Positions 5,984-17,900 of a stretch of DNA of 28,484 bases are shown here, in pieces. How positions within the stretch are numbered: the first letter of the stretch is position 1; each line of letters begins with the position of its first letter. The notes under the pieces were generated by a model, which saw nothing but the letters and a program-made list of their open reading frames with translations, was not told the origin of the DNA and made no database searches. This stretch comes from a virus: positions 1-28,484 of IMG/VR virus record IMGVR_UViG_3300044624_001503. One strand, given 5' to 3'. A program made the translations under genes and the position numbers.

Positions 5984-8900
5984 TTAAATTGCACCCCGTA
6001 AAAACCTTGCAGCCTGGGTATTGGTATCTTGCAATGCTACACCATTGCTAGGGGTGTTTATGCCAGGCGCATACCATGTTACACCACGGCGTACTAACAT
6101 GGTTACTTCAACCCCTTCTGGAGGAGCTACATAGAAGTTAACTACAACTGGTGCGTCATCGGTGATAAAATAAGTACCTTGTTGACGTATTCCAGCAACG
6201 TATACTTCGACTGTGTCGTCGGACAATGTGCTGTCTTCCCCAAAATATGTGGTAATGTTACTGGCGGTAAATGTAGTGGTTGTGCCGTCGGCTACCTGAG
6301 TGTTGCTGACCACATAATCTTGGAATTCTGCTGGCAATAGATTAGCACGGCCCATGTCATATATTTCACTGTTAATTGCATGTGTACTTGCTGCTGTGCC
6401 AGCGGTTCCGCGCATTAGACTATAAACAGTATTGGTTGTGGCATCTCTATAGCGATACATGATACGTTCGCCGTTGATTGTGATTACTCCCCAGATATTG
6501 TCAGTCAAACTTGGATTGCCAAGTTTGCTAGCGTCGGCAACATAAATCACATCATCTAATTGCCCTAATTCTTGAACCAATGTAGTTGTGCTATTTGCAG
6601 TTATTCTATAAGTTAATTGCAGGCCGCGCATGTCTTGGAATATTCTAAATGCCATGGCTTCTGGAATTGTACTTTGGGTAAATTCTGTAACCATGACAAT
6701 GTCACCGGGATTCATTACACCGGATGATAAGATCACTTCGTTTCCAGACATTACAAATCCAGATCCAAAGAATAATCTACGACCATTTAATGTTACCCAC
6801 AATCGATCTGGCGCTGTTTGTCCTGGACGCAGATATAATTGGTTGGCTGTAACAGTAGCTGGGATGCTGGTGCTATAATCAAAACTGCCTGGCGTGCCAG
6901 TGATATTGCCAGCGTCAAAGTCTGTGGTATCATACCCTTCAGCAATTAAAACTCCGTCGGTGACTGGACCAACCCAAACCTGGGTTAAAATGTTTTGTTG
7001 TCTTGTGTCGTTCCAGGTTGTTACTGTTATAACATCTCCTAAAATTGGAACTAATCCTTGATCCACTGCAAAGAACAACTGATTACTAACAATGAATACC
7101 TGTGTGTTTGTTGTTACGTATACTAACAATTGATCACCCGGGTCCGGAGTAAAGTTTAACGTAATTGTACGATTTACTCCTGGAACATATGGATCAACAT
7201 AATAGTCAGTGTACGGTACTAGAGGAATGCTGTTGTTATAAACCACAACTTCGTTTTCAGAAATAACGTCTTGTGTAAAGCCCAACCGTGTTGGCAATTC
7301 AAATACCAAACTGCTACCATCGCTGACGTATTCTGCACCGGCTGCTGTTCTTGCTCGCAGTCCATTGACTGTAACAACGGCATTTACTGGATTGGTGTAT
7401 CCTGCAAAGTTTTCTAATGTAAAGGTTGTAGAGGTGCCATCAGCAATGAAACTTTGTGTTTGTGGAGTGCTCCAACTGTAGTTGACCGGCAATCCGTTTA
7501 TTGTGGTTGGACCAATTGCAGTAACGCTGAGACTATCGGCATCTGTAAATGTTTCGCCAAACTCAATCGATGTATTACCGGTGTTGGCTCTGAATGTTAA
7601 TGTGCCTTCTGGAAGACCGTCGGGCGCAGAACTAATAATCAAGGTTGTTGTTCCAACTTTGCTTAATACTGTTTGCCCTGCAGTAAATCCGGTTCCCGTA
7701 ATGAGACTTCCTACAGCAATACCCACTGTACTTGTAACTACTAAGGTAGTTCCGCTGCTGCCATTTGGGTCGTAAACGGCAGTGATCACATCGGTTGACC
7801 ATTCTGGAGCATAGGTATAGTTTGTATTCAAGAATCCGTTTACAAAAATAGCCAATTCAAAAATTTGACTGTATAACACAGGAATAACCAACTCACTACC
7901 GACATCAGCACCATTGTAACGATTATCAAATAATTGATTTCCGCCGCCTAGCGCATACACAGAAATTACAATTATGTCGTTGTTGTTCACACCGTTGTTG
8001 ATAGTAACTGTTTGATTTACATAATCAACAGTGTAATTTACAAATTCGCATAGTTGTGTTCCAGCAGTTTGATTAGCTACTAAAACTGTGTCAGGATATG
8101 GTAACAGACCTGCCCAATTAAATGTTGTGTTGGTTGATGAATAGGTGTATTTGATTTTCTTAAGAGGAAACCCATGTCCATCTAGAGCCCAGTCACTGCC
8201 GCTACGAGTGTAAACACGCATATCTAAGGTATCAAACTCGCTGCCTGGAATTAACTCTTCTGGAGCATAACTGCTAAAAGTATCAACATATCCACCGCCG
8301 TCGACATTGATATCGGTTGGGCGAGTGCCTAGATAAACGTCAAGATATTCGCTGGCATAGATTGCATCTAAAATTCCTGGATCGTATGTAGGACGACCTT
8401 CTGGTCCATAGGACAAGTTATCGTATGGATTGATATCGTAGTTGCCAACGTCAAATCCAGTGTTCTGATCAAAATTTGGCCCGGTTACTTGTACACCGGG
8501 ATATTCGACTCCGTCAATTAACAGTGGTAAACTTAATCCAGGTTGATTTACAGTAGGTACATATAAACCCATTGTACGATCAACACCGCTTAGTGTGCTG
8601 GCAGATACTTCTGTCCAGTCTTCAAAATTAAACACCGGTGAATCAATTGCTGTGCTGTCTGGATTGCTTGCTTCCCAGACTTTGTCTAGGTAACGTACTT
8701 GTGTTCCATTGTCATAGCTAACGTTGGGTTGCCATTCAACAATAGTGGTTTGATACTGGTAACGGTCATATTTGATTGTTGTTTTGATTGCACGTACCAG
8801 ATCGTTATTCATTATGGTACTGGCTTTGGCTCCTACGCCATTGCCGCCAACAAATATTATCGTAGGAGTAGTAGTATAACCATATCCATCAACCACAAGG

Positions 8901-11900
8901 TTAATTTCTGTCAATCTACCAGCACTGTTTACAACTGCTGTAGCTGTGGCCGGGGTGCCTGCATAGGTCAATGATGCGGTGCCGTCTACTTTAGTGCCCG
9001 ACGTAAACTCTGGTGCTGCTAATCCAGTGGTTCCGGCCGACGTTACTGTGTATAAATTTGTACCGTAAAATACTTGCTGGCCTAGTATGTATGCAGTACT
9101 AGGTTGCCATTCGGTTCCAACCACAACCGTTGGGGTTACTGTGTAACCTGCGCCAGCATTGTCAATGGTTATTTGTTCTATGTACAGGACATAATTGTTA
9201 AACCACTGTGTCCAGGGCCATTGTAACCAAATTTCAGCCTGGCTGGTTACATCACTAATTGAGCTTTCAACTGTGCTGTTGCTTTTTTGATATGGTAACA
9301 GTACTGGACTAACAAATTGAGGTATCTGTAGTGCCAAATCATAATACGCAGGCACATCAAAGTCAGTGAGATTGCCCAGATAAGAATCTGCACCGTCATA
9401 AGTCAAATTGAATTCACGTATTTGTACATGGTATGGTTTAACTTCTTGGATGTAATCCAAGACAAATGTTTGGTTGTCTTGAAGATAATTTTGGAAGGGC
9501 AACAATGCTCGAATTTTATGATCCACATCGATCAAACTAGTTTTTAACAACCATTCTGGAGCTGCTAATTCACTATAGATAAAATTAAACATCAAAATCA
9601 AACTACGATTTCGTTCAATCAACAAATCATCAGTGAATAGCTCTTGATTGATTGCTTGAATTATTTTACGAGTTTCAATAGTTGGCTCTTGGTCAAAATA
9701 TTGAGCATCAAATACTTCAACATCAAATCCAAAGTTTCCAGCACTATAATTCCATATTTCCTCTTTGATTGCAATAGTACCATCTTGCAATCCCACACGA
9801 TCCCATCCAGTATCGACACGCAGATAAATTTCAAATTTACCTTGTGCATTTGCTGTTACCTTAACACTGCTTCCAATCGGCGCCTGGGTCAACGACAGTG
9901 TCGACAATTCAGAATAAATTGGAACTTCAGCAATTGTATTGATGGTGTTATTATATCCAGGTTGATACCAGTCAATGGTATTCCAATATCTGCGAGTATC
10001 GTAATTTTGTACACGAACCAACTCGGTCACACGTTCGCCTGGCAATATGCCCGCAGTTACTTGATAAATTGTCCACAACCCATTTTCACTACTGTCCGAT
10101 ACAATTAAATATTTCCACCCCAATGGAACTTCATTTAGATTTTGAAAACTAAGTTCTTCCAGATTGGCTAACCGTTGATTCCATTCACCTGATCCAGCAG
10201 CTGGTTCCGGCTCTCTACTGTTTAATAAAGATAAACTCTTGGTTTCAACAATAGGATACTGACTAAACACTGTGTTGGCGCGAGTAAGATAGTTTTTCAA
10301 TGCAGAAAATCGATTAACAAACATGCTTTGTCTTGGACGGAATTGCACTCCGTATTGCTCGGGCGGACTTAACAATGGATCTGGAACACTGGCGCCAGCT
10401 GCGTTGGTGCCACAAAAACTGTCTTGTAATTTTCTATACAATGTATCATTTAAGAAACTGTCAGCTCTGCCATCTGCAATCAGCGCATATTCTTGGTGTA
10501 CATTTGCATCAGTTAACTGACGGTCAAATTCTACGTGTAAAATTGTATCTTGAGCACTAATAATATCTTTGGAATTGTAAATAGCCAGTGTGCTGGCATT
10601 CAACGGAGCAATGTATGAAATTCCGCTACTGCGTGGATTTTCAATATATCTTGCAATGCCAACTGGACTCAGAGTTTTTCCGCTGTTGACTGCAATGCTG
10701 TTAAGTCCTCGTACCCAGAAATAATATCTTGTTTCAAAAATATTTTCTTTGTTTAATTGAGTGCTAATTGTGTAGGTTTCAGTACTTAATGGTATTCCGT
10801 CGCCGGTGTAACTCAATGGTGGAACATCACTGGATATCCATTGATAAATGTCTACACGACTTCCTGGGAAAACTTGCCCCCAGCGACGGCTTGCGTATAC
10901 AATATCGTCTTGATTGGGATCAATGAATCGTACTGTGTCTGTGTCCCACCAAATTTCTCCTACGTGTTCGTTGGCCCAGCTATTTCCGTTGTTATGGATT
11001 GGGCCAACATTATAAAAAGCTGGATCAACTGCACCCAAGTAATCAATGTTACGACGGGCAGCACCAAGAATTTTACCTTGTAGTGGATCAAAGAAATCAA
11101 AATATGTTTGTGTTGCACTAGTCAATCTGTCATACATGAACACAGTGTTGAGTTGGTCAATGTTTACAGTTGGAAGTGCTGCATGTATAACTGCCCATGA
11201 TGGACTGTTGTCTGTGTTTTCAAAGATACTTACTATACCGTAGTTGCTGTTGGATACGTTAATGTCATTTCCGGGCGCACCGATCATCAATCGGCCCTTA
11301 CGGAAGTTTACAGCAAGAGCGTAACGATCTCCAGTGTTAACTACTGTGTCAAATAACTGTTGCCCAAATACAAATGCTCCCGGATTTGATGCACTGGCAT
11401 TGGCACTTGGAAGGAAATCAAAAGTATAGGCATCGCCACTTTGATACACTACACTAAAGAAGGTAGTACTACGATCATCAAAATATGTAGTGCCAGAATC
11501 AAACGTCACCGGAATATATGTGTCTGCGTTTGGTGCTCCGATGATCAAGTTTACGGCATTTGAATCAATGTCCAGACTGGTTCCAAAGTAAGCATAATCT
11601 GTGGGATTAGGGCTTACAAGAGTTTGTGCAAATGTATAAGTTACCCAACCAATATCGTCAAAGGCAGACCCATTGACTCCAGGTAACACAGTTAGTTTGT
11701 TACCATCTGTGGCAGCAGCTGAATTGATAACATTGAGAGTCATTCTGCCAGACACAACAACAATGTCGCTGTTTACTACTGGTGCAGTAGTAAAGGTAAT
11801 TTGTCGTGTGGTTGCGTTGTAGGTGTAATCTGTGTTGAGTATTTGCAGTACGTCATCCACATAAACCACTGTGGTATAGGAGCTGGCAACGCTGTACAAA

Positions 11901-14900
11901 GTACCAATGCTAAATGTTCTAGTAGCACCATCACCTGTAAAGGCTAAATCACTAGTAGTGGATGCAACCACGTTAGGTATGTTTGAAGCGTTAATTACAG
12001 CAACCAACCCTGCCACTGTGTTATTAGGTGAATTTGGTACTGTAAACACGGTGTTGTTAATTCTCAACGTGTCTCCAACAGTGAGTGTTGGATTAGCAAT
12101 GGTACTAGTAATAACTCCATACAAACGACTTTGATTTATATTGCGTTGTGCGCTACCTTCTTGCGGACGTGTAACACTGTCAAATGGTGCGCCTGTGTAG
12201 ATACTGCAATCATTTGGGCAAATTACTGTAGCTGTACCAAATGCACTTTCATCAGTTGGATCGTTGGCTACAATTTTTTGAACTTGTTTAAATTGATTTG
12301 TTTCAATTTCTAAGATATCACCCACAACTAAAGTTACAGAATTAGCAAGTATAATATCAGATCCGCTGACAGAGAATTGCCCATTGATGTATTCTGCACT
12401 GTTGGTTAAGAATGTATTATTTAAAATTACACTGACAGGTTCTTCAAATGCGCCGGGTATGGCATACGTCAATTGTGCTGGGTCTGTAATTAGATATCTA
12501 ACAACTGTACGGTCAAACACATACACACTACCAGCGCGATCTATTGTTTGTGATTGAGAATTTACTGCATCATCAAAGTTAGCACCAATTAAAACTTGGC
12601 GACCATCTGTAGTGGTAGCAAGACTGGCACCAAATCTGGCATTGTTATCGAGTCCAGGCACAGTGATTGTGCTTAGGTATTGCCAATACGTCGATGAACT
12701 TACACTAATGATTGCGCCAGCAGGTGGCAATGCTAAAAATGTTAAATCTTGTGTTCCAGCAGTGCTATCTTCATTGAATTCATAATCAAGATGTGGGCGT
12801 TGTATTTCGCCATCGACTATTACTGTAAATGCGTAAATGTTAGTAGCGGTATACAGGTATTCTTGTAGTTGAAAAATTGCTGTAGTGCTATCGCCAGATC
12901 CGGTGCTGGTAAATGTCAGTATTTCACCATTGTCATCAATAGTAACTACCGTGATTACAAGATCATCGGCTGGGGATGCGCCACCTATAACGGTGCCATA
13001 GATTGTAAGTGTGTCTCCAATTCCGTAACCAGACCCTGGAACCACCAAAGTAGGAAAGTACTCACCGCGGGTGACATTGACTGTAAATGCGGCGCCGTTG
13101 CCTATGCCAGATGTTATATTTTGTAGTACTCCGTAGTAAGTTGTGCTGTCTAATTGTGCTGCTTTTCTACGGCGAATGTTCAATCGCAAACCAGCAGTTG
13201 GTGTAGTCAATAGTGTAATGTCATTGATGCCTACAATATAGTCAATTGCATATACCAAGTCTACGTTGGTACCACTTTGTAAATTATCCAATTCAACTTG
13301 AACTTGATTAGGATAGGTATTGTCGATTGTGATGTAATCACTATAGTTAAATGCAGTAGTAACTCCATCAGTAATATAAGTTACTTCTTGATCTTCTAAA
13401 TCATAACGAGCATAAGCGTAAACTCGGTTAACAATCGGCGCACTGATGTACATCCAACGTTCATCTGGGCTGATTGTCACGGCGGTTCCAAATTCAGTTG
13501 GTCCAAAGTTTTGATCTGGTGCCAATAGTAATTGACTGAAAATGTAATCGTTGGTTCCTGGAACCAAATATAACACAGTAGCATAACCACTGTTGTTACG
13601 ACTTTGACTTGCAGCCGCAACAGCCCAAGTTTTGTTGCCAAAATCAACAGCATTACCAAATCCTGCAACTTGCGGTGCATTTAATTCTAAATTTATGTTA
13701 GGAGCATACTGTCCATTAAGATCAGTTCTGTAGGTGATGACTGATCCTGCACCGCTGTTAAAATTAGGTGCTCCGACCAGTGCCGTAAAGTTATCTGCAC
13801 TTTGAGCCAGACTGGTGCCATAGAATGCATTGGCTTCTAGCGGTACACTTTCTAATCGGACAAATCTTGAGAATGGATTTTGTTTTTCCAATACTTCCCA
13901 ATGTCCAGACCCGTTGTCGTCAATCCAGGCACGGGCGCCTGGGACCAATTGATTTGCATACGGCAGTTGTGCCACGTCGCTGGCCTGCGCTACTCGTGCC
14001 GTTTGTAGGAACAGTGCCAGGCCATCGCCGGTTAGTGTGGTTTGATTGGTGTTTACAAACGCATACGCAATTATAATAGAAGTGATTCCAGGAACTGCTA
14101 ATACTCTATATACTCCATTTACAGCGTCATTAAAATAACGAATAATAATTAAATCGCCAACAGATAAATTGTGTGCGGCAGTAAAATACGCCACACTAGT
14201 ATCATTTAAATTGTCCGAAATTTGTACCAGCCGCCCTGGCACTTTTTCACAACGATAAATGTTCCAATCATAACTGTTGGTCTTGGCTACCCAAATTATA
14301 GTGCCTATACCAACAGAGTCAATACTTTGTGCTATACTCGATGGATCGTCTAAACTGAATACTGTGATATCTACGTCATCTAAGTTGACATAACCAGCCG
14401 ACGGTAAAGCAGTATCAGTAATTGTTTTGTAACTGGTTGGAAGTATGTCAGGGCTGGTAATCTTGTAACTTTCTCTCCAAATATTTTCAAGCAAAATTGT
14501 TTGGTCAGCAATGCTGGGCTCTTGCGGTAATGTTACTTGAACTATGCTAGGGTCTGACTGTAATAAATTTTCAAACAAACGCAATTCAAAGAAACTACGG
14601 TTGGCATTGGCACCGTAAGTAGCAGTAAGAACCGCCCAGTTTTCATAAATGTTATATTCACCGGATTCTTTGCCCAGGTCGGCACGAGTAAACAATTCAG
14701 CTGATCGAATTGTTCCTTTACTGCCTAGGAATTGTTGATAAATGTTGACCTGGCTTACATCGTCTAGGTTCAAGGCACTCATGTATTCTCTTGGTCGGAA
14801 TCCAATCAAGCCATAACTCAAAAGATCGTTGTCGCGTTCTAAGTTTGCACTATAGATGTTGTAACTGTTGGCCAACTGATCTGCCTTGTTGGCAATGTTA

Positions 14901-17900
14901 GGCAACAATCCTTCTTGGATCAACTGATAGTCGGCTTTGACCCAATCATTGTAGTCAAACAGAACTTTAGGTTGCACAATGGTTTGTGCTGACCAGTAAA
15001 TATTTTTATAAAGAACAATCTCGCCCTTGGTGTACTTGCGATTGCTTTGCCATTCACGTACATTGTTTTGATTAAGGATAAATCCTTGTGCGTCAACGGT
15101 GCCGTTCCATTGTGTTGAAGTAGAGGCCGAAATTCTTATACGATTTTGACGTGCGGCAGTAACTGGATCATACAATAAGTCTGCAAAAATACTTACGTTG
15201 TCCAATATTACCATGTGTTCGTAGTCGGTGAAACGTAAATTCAGATATGAAATGGTTTGACCTGTGGCACTACGAATCGTAAATGTGTTTTCATTCCGGT
15301 CAATTATTAGATCTCGTGTGGGTAATACTCCGCGATTTTGATCCAACAACATGTTCTCAGGAGTCAGACTCTCAATTGTGTCTACAACTGCACCTTCGCG
15401 AACTGCGATGAGTTTGTTGGCAACCGGATTAAGATTTATTAGAGTTCCAGTTGCCCAGCCCTGCTGGCTGAAATACAAGAACTCCTGTGCCATTTGATTC
15501 CAATTCAATTGGTAACCATTTTCTACATCTGTAAATTGCAATCCTTGGCTTTGTAGCCATGCACCGTAACTAAGAATGAAATCAACTACCATGGTGGTGT
15601 TGGTAAATGTATATCCGTATGGCACCTGTACCAGATTGGTTGTGTACTGTGCGGGCACACGCACAGTAGCACCGCCAGCACTTATTGTTTGTTGCAATCC
15701 ACTGCTGGCACTGGCCAGGATAGTAAAGTACGGGTCAGTTGTGCTGTAACCAAACACAGCATATCCGTTGGGAACACGTTCTACTACCAGCGCACTGTAT
15801 GTGATCTCTGCAAACGGTTGATTTTTATAAAGTAATAAGTTATAGCTTTCGTCGGGCAACAATAGGCTAGAATTTTGACTGTTAGGGCTGCTCTTTTCTG
15901 TAAAGACCTTGAGATATTGTTTGTCAGTAAAGCTGGCCATTCTGTAACACAGTCTTACATCAAGATTGGCCAGATCTGTTGACAATGCGTCGGTACTGTT
16001 ACGACCCAACTGTTGATTGTAATCAATAATCCAGTTTACATAACTTGCCTTGCTGGTACCATTCCCATAAAGTTCAATGGCATACAGTGCATTTGTGTTG
16101 GTTGCACTGGCATTGTAACGATAACGACCCTTGTACAAAAATTGCCCAAGTTCATCATTGTATTTGTACAGGTCTCTGTCAACAAACAAGTTGAAAAATT
16201 CTGCAGGACGTGTCAATGCCAGCAGACGCATGACTGCAAATGGATAATCACTACTGGTCCACCAAGCAGCTTCTACCGGTCCACCGTCGCCTACGTTCCA
16301 ACTCTTACGAAATGCTGTTGGGTCATAGTTACCCACTACGCTGTCAATTGGTGCTAGCAATACACCTTCGTCACTGACAGGAATAACTTTTGTTAATCCA
16401 GGTCTGCGATATTTAGGAATCACATATGGAGTAATTGGATCAGCTACCAAGCCAGCTTCTAGATCGTCCCACAAAACCAAGTTATCACTGGTGTAAGGTG
16501 CAGGGCCATAACGTTCTATCCACCAATCAGGACGTTCAGTAAATCCTAACATTTCCCATGGGGTAGTTCCAGGAGATATAGTGTCGTAGAAGTATTTGTA
16601 AATTCCGCGCCATGCACCCAGCAACGGCGATTCAACAGTACTGCTAATTTCTGCATTGGCATCTAATTTACTACCAGCACTGCTGTAATTGTAAGTGAAT
16701 GGGTTGTTGGCTTGATAGTCTTGTGTTTTGTAATCTAATTTGTTCCAACCCACCCAACTTAAAAAACTTTCGCCAAGTAACTTGGTAACTTCGGCCTGTG
16801 CGTAATTTGTGGTGCGGAAGAAACCAGGAGCAACATCGCTATAGGTCAACGGAACTGGATTGCCATCTGTTTTGAGATTGCTGTAAATGCGATTTTCAAA
16901 TTCCAATAATACTTCATCTCGTATGTCACCAAATGCCACAGTGATACTACCGTCGTGGCCTTGAATTACCACTGTTGGATTTACATAGGTAGAGTCCAAA
17001 TATGCTTGAGGACGAAACTTAGGATACAGTCCCATTTTTGTTGGGGTATTTGGACAAAAGTTTCCAGCGGTATTACCGTACTCACGCAAAGTAATAACAT
17101 CGCCGGTGACCAATGAATTGAGTATAGTTATGGTTGGACCGGTGGTACTAACGGTATAACCAAAACCACGTTCTAATAGTATAGTAACTCCATTGCGTGT
17201 TAGATAAACCAATAAGCCAAGATAATTTGCTGATGTAAAATCGTAAGTTTGTACAGTATCAAATGTTTGGGTGCTGATAGGTGTCACAGTGTAAACTGTT
17301 TCAGTGTATACACTACTGGCCGGCAACATGTCAGACCAATAAAATGGATTTATGTCTGTGCGTCCTTGAGTGATTTCAAAAATAGCACTGTCAAGAATTT
17401 GTGCAACACTATCATTGCCGTAATCGTTACGAATAACTGTGTCAAGAATTAAATTTTTATACTTGACATATTCGCGACTGTTGTAGGCCAAACTTGCATA
17501 AATGTCATATTCTTTATTACGACTAAAATATCCAGTCAGAGTCAGCGGTGAACTTTGTTGTAAAATTTGTAAACCATAAGGAACAATGTTGCCCAGGTCG
17601 CGTGTATTGTTGGCGCCATTGATTGGGCCCACTAGATCTATTAAATTTTCAGCAATGGTACCGTAGTGTCCGCGTATTGTGCCCAATGTAAAGGTTGAGC
17701 TATTTTCGCTAAACGGATTGTTGCTCAGGTTAATTGGAACTTGATAGAATCCTTGGTCACTGACTTGATCGCTTAATACAGCAACTTCAATTATGTCGCC
17801 CGGAACATAGGTTTTTAATAATATAATTGTCGTTGTGGTTGCAGTAGTTGAGACAGAATAGGTACTGGGGTCTTGAAACTGTGCATTAACATACAGTTGC

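Noticed and set aside
9644-10108. Plus-strand open frame of 154 codons opposite the giant gene
   Set aside because: The translation has no domain pattern, and the minus-strand product here is recognisable structural sequence. All supported genes run on the minus strand.
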